A DNA stretch of 64,000 nt. Source: Clostridium sp. 1001271B_151109_B4. GTDB lineage: Bacteria > Bacillota > Clostridia > Clostridiales > Clostridiaceae. Of this stretch, positions 20,488-29,589 are shown one piece after another. The translations under genes and the position numbers were made by a program. The stretch is from NCBI RefSeq assembly GCF_015670405.1, contig NZ_JADPBQ010000005.1, forward strand, positions 124,001 to 188,000. Reading direction: 5' to 3'. The number at the start of each line of letters is the position of its first letter. Position 1 is the first letter of the stretch. The notes below the pieces were generated by a model. The model was not told the DNA's origin and searched no databases. It worked only from the letters and a program-made list of their open reading frames with translations.

Positions 20488-21714
20488 ATGGAAAGTGCAA
20501 AGATTATTTCTAATAAAAAATATTCAGAAATATTTTTAATAATGGGAATAATAGTATCAGTATTAGGAGTAATACTAAAATTTGTTTTGGATAGGGCTGT
20601 ATTTTATGATTTACCTATTTATATAATATGTGTAGGAATTGCATTATTAATATATGGGGCAAAAAAATTTTTAGATAAAAAAAATCATGGAGTAGAAGTT
20701 GAGATTTCTGTTAAGACAGCAAAGAACTTTTTAACTAATAATGCTATTATTATAGCTCTTTTAGCATTAGTAGTAGTTATTATGATAATACAACCAAGAT
20801 TCATGCAATATCAAGTTGCATTAGATATTTTAACACAATCATCAACAAAAATGATAATTGCTCTTGGAATATGTTTTACACTGTTAATTGCAGGGACAGA
20901 CCTTTCAGCTGGACGTATGGTTGGTCTTGCGGCTGTAATATCAACATCGATGTTACAGACATCTGATTATGCAAATAGATTTTTTCCAGATTTGCCACAA
21001 TTAGCGGTTATTATTCCAATAATTGCAGCAATACTTGCATGTATGGTATTTGGATGTATAAATGGATTTTTAGTAGCTAAGTATGATATGCATCCTTTTA
21101 TTGCAACATTAGCAGTTCAAGTAATAGTATATGGTGTTTGCTCATTATATTTTGATATGGCACCAAATAGATCACAACCAATAGGAGGAGTTAGATCAGA
21201 CTTTATAGCATTAGGACAAACTAAGTTATTTCAATTTGGAGATTTTCCAGGTATATCGATATTAGTACCAATAGCATTGCTTTTTGTAATATTAGTTTGG
21301 TTTATTTTAAATAAGACTGTTTTTGGTAAAAATGTTTATGCTATTGGTGGAAATAGAGAAGCAGCTATAGTATCAGGAGTAAATGTATTTGCTACAATAA
21401 TGGGAATATTCATATTTGCTTCATTATTATATGGTGTTGGAGGAATTTTGGAAGCAGCAAGAACTGCAGGAGCAACTAATAACTACGGTAATGGATATGA
21501 ATTAGATGCTATTGCGGCATGTGTTGTCGGTGGAGTATCTCTTAATGGAGGAGTAGGTAAAGTTGGGGGAATTGTAAGTGGTGTTTTAATATTTACAGTT
21601 ATTCAATATGGTTTACAATTTATAGCTGTAAGTCCTATGTGGCAACAAGTTATAAAAGGTGTAATTATAGCAGTGGCAGTTGCAATAGATCTTTCTAAAT
21701 ATAGAAGAAAATAA
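20488..21714 (+). CDS. mglC: Galactose ABC transporter permease MglC
   Basis: 408-residue membrane permease of the CUT2/BPD_transp_2 family, longer than E. coli MglC because of an N-terminal pair of helices (about residues 12-60). About ten membrane helices; the conserved LLIAGTDLSAGRMVGLAA, FGKNVYAIGGNREAA and the cytoplasmic loop GGILEAARTAGATNNYGNGYELDAI motif region are visible. It begins 16 bases after mglA and ends at a clear terminator, so mglBAC is a closed operon. Confidence 0.94.
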   Translation: MESAKIISNKKYSEIFLIMGIIVSVLGVILKFVLDRAVFYDLPIYIICVGIALLIYGAKKFLDKKNHGVEVEISVKTAKNFLTNNAIIIALLALVVVIMIIQPRFMQYQVALDILTQSSTKMIIALGICFTLLIAGTDLSAGRMVGLAAVISTSMLQTSDYANRFFPDLPQLAVIIPIIAAILACMVFGCINGFLVAKYDMHPFIATLAVQVIVYGVCSLYFDMAPNRSQPIGGVRSDFIALGQTKLFQFGDFPGISILVPIALLFVILVWFILNKTVFGKNVYAIGGNREAAIVSGVNVFATIMGIFIFASLLYGVGGILEAARTAGATNNYGNGYELDAIAACVVGGVSLNGGVGKVGGIVSGVLIFTVIQYGLQFIAVSPMWQQVIKGVIIAVAVAIDLSKYRRK

Positions 21715-21736
21715 TTTAAGAGGTATATATAAGTTA

Positions 21737-21766
21737 AAGCAGTCGTCATAAGACGACTGCTTTTTT
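21737..21766 (+). terminator. Terminator of the mglBAC operon
   Basis: Stem AAGCAGTCGTC / GACGACTGCTT with a four-base loop, followed by TTTT. Confidence 0.93.
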
Positions 21767-21792
21767 ATAAGAAAAAATTAAGTTTACTTATT

Positions 21793-21821
21793 TTTACAAG
21801 TAGAGAATAAAATGATATAAT
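21793..21821 (+). promoter_or_regulatory. Promoter of the two-component/sensor operon
   Basis: TTTACA (21793-21798), 17-base spacer, TATAAT (21816-21821), 44 bases before the response-regulator start. Confidence 0.6.
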
Positions 21822-21864
21822 AAGTAAAGGATTACAATAAGCTTATAGAAGGGTGATTTAATAT

Positions 21865-23466
21865 ATGGAATTATATAAAATTCTTATTGTTGATGATGAA
21901 GAAGAAATTAGGCTTGGAGTTATTAAAAAAATTGATTGGGAAAGTTATGGATTTAAAGTTGTAGGAGATGCTGCAAATGGTATAGAAGCTTGGGAAAAGG
22001 CTAATATATTGCAACCTGATATAGTGATGACTGATATTAGAATGCCTTTTATGGACGGGTTGGAATTAGGGAAAAAAATACAAGAAGTTATGCCTGCAAC
22101 TAAAATAATAATTTTTTCAGGATGTGATGATTTTGAATATGCTCAAAAGGCTATACGAATAAATGTTTTTGAATATGTATTAAAACCAATTAATTCGGAA
22201 GATTTAATAGAAATATTAAAAAGATTAAAGTATAGACTTGATGAAGAGTATGATGAAAAAAGAAATATTGAAGTATTACAAAAGCATTATTTAGATAGTA
22301 TACCAATAATGAGAGAACAATTTTTAGCAGCTGTAATTGAAGGTAAGGTAAGTAATGATTCTATAGCTGAAAAGATAAATAGGTTAAAAATAAACTTTAA
22401 GTTTGATTATTTTACTGTTGGGGTTATTAGTTTAGAAGTATTAAATAAAGATAGCTCTATATTTAAAGCTGAAAATATGCTATTACCTATTTCAGCAGAA
22501 AAGATATTGCAAGATATAATGAAAAATATATGTGAATTTACCAGTTTTTTATATTTGGATAATGTTATAGTTATTGGTAATTTAAAGGATAGGATGGAGA
22601 TTAAATATTTTATAAATGCTCTTAATGAGGTTTGTAGAAGTTTCAAGAAAATTATTAATGAAAGTATGGTAATTGGATTAGGAAGGGTATGTGAGAAATT
22701 TAGCAACATAAGTTTGTCATATAAAGATGCAAAAAATGCATTAGAATATAAGGCTATATTAGGAAGGGAAAAGGTAATTTATATAGAAGATGTTGAACCA
22801 GATACATCATTAACCTTAAGCTATGATGAAAATTTAGAAAGAAGATTTGTTGAAGTCGTAAAGGTAGGAAATAATGATGATATAAATAATATTTTAGATG
22901 AATTATTTAATATAAGTTATAAAGGGGTATTACCTATAAATCAATATAGACTATATGGAATAGAGGTATTAACTTCATTAATTAAAATTATTAAATCATA
23001 TAAATTAAATATTTCAGATATAATAGGTGAAAATTTTAGTGAGTATTTATCTTTAGATAATTTAAATTCAATTAATGAAATAAAAGAGTGGTTTAGAGAA
23101 CGGACAATTAAAGCTAATGAAGCAATAAGAAATGAAAGAATAAATTCAGCGCAAATTTTAGTAGATAAGGCCAAAAGATATATAGCAGAAAATTATAATG
23201 ATGATGAACTTTCTGTAGATAAAATGTGTTTAGTATTACATTTGAGTCCCGCTTATTTTTCTACAATATTTAAAAAAGAAACAGGTGTAAGCTTCATTAA
23301 TTATTTAACTGATATTAGAATGGAAGAATCTATTAGGTTATTAAATACAACAGATTATAAGACAAGTATAATAGGGCAAAAGGTAGGTTATATGGAACCA
23401 AATTATTTTAGCTATGTGTTTAAAAAGAAGTTTGGGATGTCGCCTACAAGATATAGAAAGAGATAG
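21865..23466 (+). CDS. YesN-type response regulator with AraC DNA-binding domain
   Basis: 533 residues: receiver domain 1-125 (acidic pocket DD at 10-11, phospho-acceptor D57 in DIVMTDIRMPF, K in YVLKPIN), a central linker domain, and a C-terminal double helix-turn-helix of the AraC family (about 430-533: MCLVLHLSPAYFSTIFKKE, then GYMEPNYFSYVFKKKFGMSP). Such regulators usually control carbohydrate uptake genes. The histidine kinase gene follows after five bases. Given the neighbours, the target is probably mglBAC; this is inferred. Confidence 0.92.
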   Translation: MELYKILIVDDEEEIRLGVIKKIDWESYGFKVVGDAANGIEAWEKANILQPDIVMTDIRMPFMDGLELGKKIQEVMPATKIIIFSGCDDFEYAQKAIRINVFEYVLKPINSEDLIEILKRLKYRLDEEYDEKRNIEVLQKHYLDSIPIMREQFLAAVIEGKVSNDSIAEKINRLKINFKFDYFTVGVISLEVLNKDSSIFKAENMLLPISAEKILQDIMKNICEFTSFLYLDNVIVIGNLKDRMEIKYFINALNEVCRSFKKIINESMVIGLGRVCEKFSNISLSYKDAKNALEYKAILGREKVIYIEDVEPDTSLTLSYDENLERRFVEVVKVGNNDDINNILDELFNISYKGVLPINQYRLYGIEVLTSLIKIIKSYKLNISDIIGENFSEYLSLDNLNSINEIKEWFRERTIKANEAIRNERINSAQILVDKAKRYIAENYNDDELSVDKMCLVLHLSPAYFSTIFKKETGVSFINYLTDIRMEESIRLLNTTDYKTSIIGQKVGYMEPNYFSYVFKKKFGMSPTRYRKR

Positions 23467-23471
23467 CTATT

Positions 23472-25280
23472 ATGTTTAAAAAGTTAAATGAATTAAAACA
23501 ATGGTATAAGTTAAATAGTATAAAAAAGGTTATATCTACATCATTTACAGCTATAGCGGCAATTGGAATACTAACTTTAGGTGGAATATTATATTTAAGA
23601 TATGTTGAATCTACAGAGGAAGTGATTTCTAAGAATAATATACTTTTTATAGATCAAGTAAATCAAAGTTTAGATAATTATTTACGTAATATGATGAAGG
23701 TATCTAATGCAGTATATTATCAAGTAATAAAGAAGGCTAATTTTTCTACAGATGATATTAGTGGAGAATTAAATTTATTATATGAAGCAAATAAAGATTC
23801 ATTAGTTAGTATAGCTGTATTCTCAGAATATGGACAAGTTATAGCAGCACAGCCATTAACACAAGTGAAAAATTATGTTGATCCACGGCAAAGTGATTGG
23901 TTTATAAAAGCGAAAAATAAAAGTGAGAATTTACATTTTTCTACTCCACATGTTCAAAATTTATTTATAGATTCAGATTATAGATATAGATGGGTAGTTT
24001 CTTTAAGTAGGGCCGTTGATATAACAAACAATGGAAAGATAAGTTCAGGAGTACTATTAGTTGATATGAATTTTACTGGAATAGAACAACTTTTTAAAAA
24101 TGTTTCAATGGATAATTCTTCTTATATTTATCTTATAGATGGAGAGGGAGAAATAATATATCATCCAAGGCAACAATTGATTTATGCAAATTTAATTGAT
24201 GAAAATAATATTAGAGCATCAGAGTATGAAGATGGAAACCATAAGGAAAAGTTTAATGGAAATAGTAGATTAGTTACTGTTAAAACCGTAGGATATACGG
24301 GATGGAAGGTAGTATGTGTAACCCCTATGAATGAAATTATTTATAGTTATAGTGAAATGGGTATATTCTCTATATTTATTATATTATTATTTATAACAAT
24401 AATTGCATTTACAAATATTTTTGTATCTACTAGAATAACTAATCCAATAACAGAACTTGAAAGAAGTGTTAAGAAGCTTGAAAGTGGGGAAAGTAACATA
24501 GAAATATTAGTCGATGGTTCTTATGAGGTTAGGCATTTAGCAAAGGCAATAAAATCAATGGTAAACCAAATGCATTTACTTATGGATAATATAGTTAATG
24601 AACAAGAAGCAAAAAGAAAAAGCGAGTTAAATGCGTTGCAAGCTCAAATAAATCCTCATTTTTTATATAATACTTTAGATTCTATAATATGGATGATAGA
24701 AAATGAAAATTATGATGGAGCAATAAAGATGGTAACGGCTTTGGCAAAGCTATTTAGGATAAGTTTAAGTAAAGGTAAAAATATAATTGCATTAAAGGAT
24801 GAAATTGAACATGTTAGAAACTATTTAACAATTCAAAGCATACGTTACAAAAATAAATTTGAATATTTTATAGAGTGTGATGAAAATACCTTAAACCTTT
24901 GTAGTTTAAAACTAATTATACAACCATTAGTTGAAAATGCTATAAAACATGGTATGGAATTTATGGATGGTGAAGGGGAAATCACAATAAAAACGTATAC
25001 ACGGGAAAAGGATTTATTTATAGATGTAATTGATAACGGGTTTGGAATGACTCAAGAAAATGCTGAAGCAATTTTAAGTGGAATTCCTAATGGAAAAAGT
25101 AGGGGCTCTGGAATTGGATTGAAAAATGTTAATGAAAGAATAAAAATATGTTTTGGAAATGAATATGGATTAAGTATATTTAGCGAGCTTGATGAAGGAA
25201 CGAACGTTAGAATACATATGCCATGTATTTTAGTTGAAGATTATTTGAATGGTGGAGATAGCAAAGATGAAAAAAAGTAA
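23472..25280 (+). CDS. YesM-type sensor histidine kinase
   Basis: 602 residues: membrane helix near 20-45, extracellular Cache-like sensor domain (about 45-295, with DPRQSDWFIKAK and YIYLIDGEGEIIYHP), second helix near 297-320, HAMP linker (RITNPITELERSVKKLESG), then the LytS/YesM-type kinase domain with phospho-acceptor H396 in NPHFLYNTLDS and ATP-binding boxes QPLVENAIKHG, IDVIDNGFGM and SRGSGIGLKNV. It pairs with the adjacent YesN-type regulator. Two sugar-binding proteins encoded right after probably present ligand to its outer domain. Confidence 0.93.
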   Translation: MFKKLNELKQWYKLNSIKKVISTSFTAIAAIGILTLGGILYLRYVESTEEVISKNNILFIDQVNQSLDNYLRNMMKVSNAVYYQVIKKANFSTDDISGELNLLYEANKDSLVSIAVFSEYGQVIAAQPLTQVKNYVDPRQSDWFIKAKNKSENLHFSTPHVQNLFIDSDYRYRWVVSLSRAVDITNNGKISSGVLLVDMNFTGIEQLFKNVSMDNSSYIYLIDGEGEIIYHPRQQLIYANLIDENNIRASEYEDGNHKEKFNGNSRLVTVKTVGYTGWKVVCVTPMNEIIYSYSEMGIFSIFIILLFITIIAFTNIFVSTRITNPITELERSVKKLESGESNIEILVDGSYEVRHLAKAIKSMVNQMHLLMDNIVNEQEAKRKSELNALQAQINPHFLYNTLDSIIWMIENENYDGAIKMVTALAKLFRISLSKGKNIIALKDEIEHVRNYLTIQSIRYKNKFEYFIECDENTLNLCSLKLIIQPLVENAIKHGMEFMDGEGEITIKTYTREKDLFIDVIDNGFGMTQENAEAILSGIPNGKSRGSGIGLKNVNERIKICFGNEYGLSIFSELDEGTNVRIHMPCILVEDYLNGGDSKDEKK

Positions 25281-26235
25281 AAAAATAAAGTTATTAGTTT
25301 TGATAATATTACTTTTAATATCTTTTATATTGCTTTTTTATGAATTGTTATTTAGTGAAAAAAATAAATCTTATCAAATTTCTGTTATAGCTTCAGGTAA
25401 AAGTGATGAAAGTTTTATGATATTAAAAGAAGGGGCTGAGCAAGCTGCATTGGAGATGAATGCCAATATACGATTTTTATTTTTATCTAAAGATAATAAT
25501 GAAGAGGAGCAAATAGAACTTATTAAGAGAGAAAGTGAAAATGCAGTAGATGCATTATTAATAAGTCCTATAGAATCTGAGGTTGTTGAAGAGGTTATTG
25601 AAGAAGCAGAAAAGAAAATACCAATTATATTAATTCAATCTTTATTAAATGTAAAAAGTGATATTAAAAGAGTTGTATGCGATGAATATCAGTTAGGAAA
25701 AAGTCTTGCGGAAGGGGCATTAAGCAATGTAAGCAAAGATACGGCTGTAATGGTGATTACCAGTGACAATAATAGCACAAGTAATAATGAGAGGTATAGA
25801 GGGATCATAGAAAAGTTAGATGAAGTAGATAGTAATTATTTTATATCAGATATTAAAAATTATATTGATTATACAATTTTAGGCAATGAGATAAAGTTAA
25901 ATAATATAGGAGTAATAATCTGTGTTGATAGGAATATTACAGAGAAGGTAGCTGAATTAAAAAAGAAAATAATAAGTGAAGGTAGTAGTGACAATGTGTT
26001 AATTTTTGGGGTTGGAAATACAAATAAAATAATTTCATTATTAGAAGAAGAAATAGTAAATGCAACGGCAGTTCAAAATGAATTTAATATTGGATATATA
26101 GCTGTAAAAAATGCAATTGAACTTAACAATGGTGAAAAAGTCGAAGATGTGAAGATGATAAAATCTACTGTAATAGCAAGTGAGGATATGTACTCGCCTA
26201 AAAATGAAAGAATTTTATTTCAATTTATTAGATAA
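25267..26235 (+). CDS. Membrane-anchored sugar-binding sensor protein (RbsB/LacI-type fold)
   Basis: 322 residues with an N-terminal anchor helix (KIKLLVLIILLLISFILLF, no lipobox) and a periplasmic-binding type 1 fold: DALLISPIESEVVEEVI, PIILIQSLLN, VMVITSDNNSTSNNERYRG, AVQNEFNIGYIAVKNA. It overlaps the 3' end of the kinase gene by 14 bases (ATG 25267, GGTGGAG upstream), implying translational coupling and a joint function. By analogy with clostridial three-component systems in which a binding protein partners a LytS/YesM kinase, it is likely the ligand-sensing co-receptor. Ligand inferred to be galactose or similar. Confidence 0.8.
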   Translation: MKKSKKIKLLVLIILLLISFILLFYELLFSEKNKSYQISVIASGKSDESFMILKEGAEQAALEMNANIRFLFLSKDNNEEEQIELIKRESENAVDALLISPIESEVVEEVIEEAEKKIPIILIQSLLNVKSDIKRVVCDEYQLGKSLAEGALSNVSKDTAVMVITSDNNSTSNNERYRGIIEKLDEVDSNYFISDIKNYIDYTILGNEIKLNNIGVIICVDRNITEKVAELKKKIISEGSSDNVLIFGVGNTNKIISLLEEEIVNATAVQNEFNIGYIAVKNAIELNNGEKVEDVKMIKSTVIASEDMYSPKNERILFQFIR

Positions 26236-26255
26236 GAGGAGGAATAAAATTTATT

Positions 26256-27326
26256 GTGTTTAAGAGGGTTAGTGGGATAATTTTAGTTATTGTAGTTATT
26301 AGTGTTAATTTAACAGAATGTGCTTATAATATTGGAACTGTGTCTAAAAATAATGATGAATTAAAGATAGGAATAACTGTGTACAAACAAGAGGATAAAT
26401 TTATATCTTGCATGGTAAATGCAATTGAGGAATATGTAATAAAGAAGGAAAATGAAACAAAATCTAAGATAACTGTAAATATTGTTGATGCAAAAGGAAA
26501 TTCAACATCTCAAAATAATCAAGTAGATAAATTCTTAAGTGAAGATTACGATATTATATGTGTTAATATAGTTGACAGAACTGCAGCTTCTGTAATAATA
26601 AATAAAGCTAAAAAGTATAATACTCCAGTTATATTTTTTAATAGGGAACCTGTAGAAGAAGATATCAACTTATGGGAGAAGGTTTATTACGTTGGTGCTA
26701 ATGCTGAAATATCAGGTGATATTCAAGGTGAAATAGTGCTAGATAAATATAATGAAGATAATTTTAGTGTTGATATTAATCAAGATGGAAAGATACAATA
26801 TGTTATGCTTGAAGGTGAACCGGAGCATCAAGATTCACTTATTAGAACTGACTCAACTATAAAAAAGATAACGAATTTAGGAATTGAAGTAGAGAAGTTA
26901 GCAAGTGATAGTGGAAATTGGCAAAGTTCACAAGCTTATGAAAAAACAACACAATGGATTAATGAATTTGGTAATAAAATTGAAGTAATATTTAGTAATA
27001 ATGATGATATGGCATTAGGAGCTATATCTGCATTTGAAAATGAAAATATTAATATTGAGGATAGACCAATTATAGTAGGAATTGATGGGATACCAGAAGC
27101 ATTAAATTGTATTAAAAATGGTACGTTAAAGGGAACTGTTTTTAATGACTATATAAGACAAGCTAAAATAATAGTAGATATTTCTTATGATTTAAAATAC
27201 AATGAAGATTCTAAATTGATGGAAGAAGTTAATGAAACACATGAATTTAAGACATCATACAAAAAGATAACAAATGAAAATGTAGATAAGTATATAAAAG
27301 AAGCAGGGTTAGAAGAGTTTAAATAA
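26256..27326 (+). CDS. Second MglB-like galactose-binding lipoprotein
   Basis: 356 residues, clearly paralogous to the MglB encoded at 17719: NIVDRTAASVII, FFNREPVEEDINLWEKVYYVGA, the calcium loop DINQDGKIQ, MLEGEPEHQDS, SNNDDMALGAIS. The N-terminus has a lipobox-like LTEC (Cys22). GTG start at 26256 with AGGAGG 13 bases upstream, a long spacing; no better start is visible. The gene ends the sensor operon, apart from a tiny YvrJ gene. It is more diverged than a transport subunit and probably senses galactose for the kinase, though it might also feed MglAC. Confidence 0.85.
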   Translation: MFKRVSGIILVIVVISVNLTECAYNIGTVSKNNDELKIGITVYKQEDKFISCMVNAIEEYVIKKENETKSKITVNIVDAKGNSTSQNNQVDKFLSEDYDIICVNIVDRTAASVIINKAKKYNTPVIFFNREPVEEDINLWEKVYYVGANAEISGDIQGEIVLDKYNEDNFSVDINQDGKIQYVMLEGEPEHQDSLIRTDSTIKKITNLGIEVEKLASDSGNWQSSQAYEKTTQWINEFGNKIEVIFSNNDDMALGAISAFENENINIEDRPIIVGIDGIPEALNCIKNGTLKGTVFNDYIRQAKIIVDISYDLKYNEDSKLMEEVNETHEFKTSYKKITNENVDKYIKEAGLEEFK

Positions 27327-27394
27327 GATTTATAACAAAAAACAATAGTTACTGGATATATATTAAGTGTAATCAAATTTTAGGAGGAGAGTTT

Positions 27395-27565
27395 ATGGAT
27401 ATAAGTGAACTTATTAATTTAATTGCAAATGTTGGATTTCCAGTAGCTATTAGTGCATATTTACTAATAAGGCTAGAAAAACAAATACTTACATTAACAT
27501 TTTCAATAAATAAACTTAACACTATAATTTCAACTAAACTAGGTGTTGTAATTGATAATGAGTAA
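27395..27565 (+). CDS. YvrJ-family small membrane protein
   Basis: 56-residue peptide with AGGAGG nine bases upstream. The segment LIANVGFPVAISAYLLIRLE followed by a short amphipathic tail is the YvrJ signature; YvrJ proteins are about 50 residues long, single-span and of unknown role, sometimes compared with BhlA-type holins. It lies 68 bases after the lipoprotein gene and ends at a bidirectional terminator, so it may be the last gene of the sensor operon. Confidence 0.8.
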   Translation: MDISELINLIANVGFPVAISAYLLIRLEKQILTLTFSINKLNTIISTKLGVVIDNE

Positions 27566-27567
27566 AA

Positions 27568-27602
27568 AATAAGGTGTATCTTTTAAGATACACCTTATTT
27601 TC
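27568..27602. terminator. Bidirectional terminator
   Basis: Stem AAATAAGGTGTATC / GATACACCTTATTT between converging genes (YvrJ gene and pyrophosphatase gene). Confidence 0.88.
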
Positions 27603-27629
27603 TATTTAAACTATATAAAATTATGTTAA

Positions 27630-29267
27630 TTAAGATGTTATAGCATTAGTTATTGGTGGTACAACTTGTTTCTTTCTTGAAAGAACTCCTGGAAGGAATG
27701 CACCCTTATCTTTTAATGTAACCTTGAAAGCTTTTTCAACTATTTCAGGTTTGTTACCAGTAACTAGTATTTCAGAACCTTCGTTTAATATGTCTGTTAA
27801 TAATAACATAACCATATCTAATCCAGCTTCTTTAGCCTTTTGATCCATGTAGTTTAACATTTCTTCTTTTAAAGGCATGAATCCTTCAATATCCATTGTA
27901 TTAACTTGAGCTATACCAACTTTAGTATCTTCGATAGTAAATGGTTTAAAGTCAGAGTTAAAGATTTCTTCAACTGTCTTACCTTTTAATGAAGTACCAG
28001 CTTTAAACATTTCTTTAGCAAATTCTTCTATGTTTATATCAGCAATTTCAGCAAGTTTCTTGCAGATATATTGATCTTGTGGAGTACAAGTTGGACTTCT
28101 GAATAATAATGTATCAGAAATTATTGCACCACATAAAAGTCCTGCAGCTTTTCTTGAAGGTCTTATTCCACTTTCAAAGAAGCATTTAGCAACTATAGTT
28201 GATGTACTTCCAACTGGTTCGTTTCTAAAGTAAATTGGATTATTTGTTTGAATATCAGCAACTCTGTGGTGGTCGATGATTTCTAAAACTTCTGCATCTT
28301 CTAATCCATCAACAGATTGACCTCTTTCATTGTGGTCAACTTGAATAACCTTTTTCTTATGGTTAGAAATTAAGTGGTATCTAGAAACAGTACCAACAAC
28401 TCTTCCGTTTTGATCTAAAACAGGGTAGCTTCTAAATCTAGTTTCACTCATAATTCCCTTTATATCATCAACTAAATCATCAGTTGTAAAAGAAACTATG
28501 TTTTCTTTAACCATAACATATCCAACAGGGATACTTTGAACTATAAGTCTTGAAGCAGTAAATGAATCATGTTGAGTTACTATAACAGTTACACCATGTT
28601 CTTTAGCCAAACTTACTATTTTTTCAGATGGAGCATATCCACCAGTTACTATCATTAATGAAATATTAAGATTTATTAATGCTGCTTGAGCTTCTTCTCT
28701 ATCACCAACTATAGCAATGTCACCTTCGTCTATATGACCAGACATTGTATCAGGTTGCATAGCTGTAACAACTATTTTACCAGGGAAGTGATTTGTCTTT
28801 TCATTAACGTAAGAAACTTTAGCAGATAAAGTATCAATAATATTATCTAATGTTGTATTACTTTTAGCTAAGATTCTGTTATCCCAGATATCCATATAAC
28901 AAGATGTAAGATTAGATACTGCTAGCACTCCTAAAAGATGATCATTTTCATCTGCCACAGGTAAAGTTTTAATATTTTTATCTCTCATTATACTCCAAGC
29001 TGTTTTTAATGAGATTTCAGGAGATACAGGACTTATGTTATCGAACTGTAAGTCTTCTACCTTTAATTTAACAGTTTTTAAAAGTCTTGGAGCTTCAGCA
29101 TTGAAGTAATCTAATATATATTGAGTTTCTTGATTAGGATTACCTAGACTGCAAGCAACAGTTTCAACGTCACCAATTTTGTTTTTGAATTCAGCATATG
29201 CGTAAGCTGCACATATTGAGTCTGAGTCTGGATTCTTATGACCAGTTACATAAATTATATCTTTCAT
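27630..29267 (-). CDS. ppaC: Manganese-dependent inorganic pyrophosphatase with CBS and DRTGG domains
   Basis: 545 residues of the nucleotide-regulated family II pyrophosphatase. Catalytic DHH domain: GHKNPDSDSICAAYAYA at the N-terminus, later EIIDHHRVADI and GSTSTIVAKCF; C-terminal DHHA2 domain with SRKKQVVP near the end. Between them are two CBS motifs (about 70-125 and 250-305) flanking a DRTGG domain (about 130-245), the arrangement of adenine-nucleotide-regulated CBS-PPases of clostridia. It hydrolyses PPi to drive biosynthesis. GGAGG lies eight bases before the ATG. The upstream non-coding stretch contains an interrupted inverted repeat. Confidence 0.95.
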   Translation of the reverse strand: MKDIIYVTGHKNPDSDSICAAYAYAEFKNKIGDVETVACSLGNPNQETQYILDYFNAEAPRLLKTVKLKVEDLQFDNISPVSPEISLKTAWSIMRDKNIKTLPVADENDHLLGVLAVSNLTSCYMDIWDNRILAKSNTTLDNIIDTLSAKVSYVNEKTNHFPGKIVVTAMQPDTMSGHIDEGDIAIVGDREEAQAALINLNISLMIVTGGYAPSEKIVSLAKEHGVTVIVTQHDSFTASRLIVQSIPVGYVMVKENIVSFTTDDLVDDIKGIMSETRFRSYPVLDQNGRVVGTVSRYHLISNHKKKVIQVDHNERGQSVDGLEDAEVLEIIDHHRVADIQTNNPIYFRNEPVGSTSTIVAKCFFESGIRPSRKAAGLLCGAIISDTLLFRSPTCTPQDQYICKKLAEIADINIEEFAKEMFKAGTSLKGKTVEEIFNSDFKPFTIEDTKVGIAQVNTMDIEGFMPLKEEMLNYMDQKAKEAGLDMVMLLLTDILNEGSEILVTGNKPEIVEKAFKVTLKDKGAFLPGVLSRKKQVVPPITNAITS

Positions 29268-29589
29268 GCAATACGCCTCCTAAGTATATTTAAGTATAAA
29301 AGATTTTATCTGATGGCTAGCCGTTGTAAAACTCCTACCTTTTCAGATGGAATATAACAACGTACATGCCCATAGATAACGAATTCTAGTCTTAAAACAG
29401 ATTTAAAAAGCCATCTTAAGCTAAGAATTAAATTTATACATATTTTCGCATACTACTATTCTATATTTCTGAGGGGAATTTGTAAATAAAAATGTTATGT
29501 ATAGAAAGTATAAATTTTACTTAAATATTCATAGTATTACATAAACATTAATATATATATACAAGAGTTCTTAAAGAGGAGGAAAAAGG
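29268..29589. other. Divergent intergenic region with nested inverted repeats
   Basis: No gene. It holds GATGGC (29312-29317) pairing with GCCATC (29410-29415), enclosing CGTTGT (29322-29327) paired with ACAACG (29357-29362), and an alternative ATCTGA/TCAGAT pair (29308-29313, 29343-29348). In the minus direction this would be the leader of the pyrophosphatase message. It matches no riboswitch consensus I could recall. The part next to the Ca-ATPase is plain AT-rich promoter DNA. Confidence 0.45.

Noticed and set aside
26256-27326. Recent duplicate of mglB
   Set aside because: Motifs are shared but many residues differ throughout, and it lies in the sensor operon, so an old paralogue with a different role is more likely.
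29290-29430. Fluoride (crcB) or Mn2+ (yybP-ykoY) riboswitch, suggested by the neighbouring pyrophosphatase and P-type ATPase
   Set aside because: GATGG and ACTCCTA occur, but their order and spacing do not fit the fluoride consensus, and the GGGGAGUA core of yybP-ykoY is absent.
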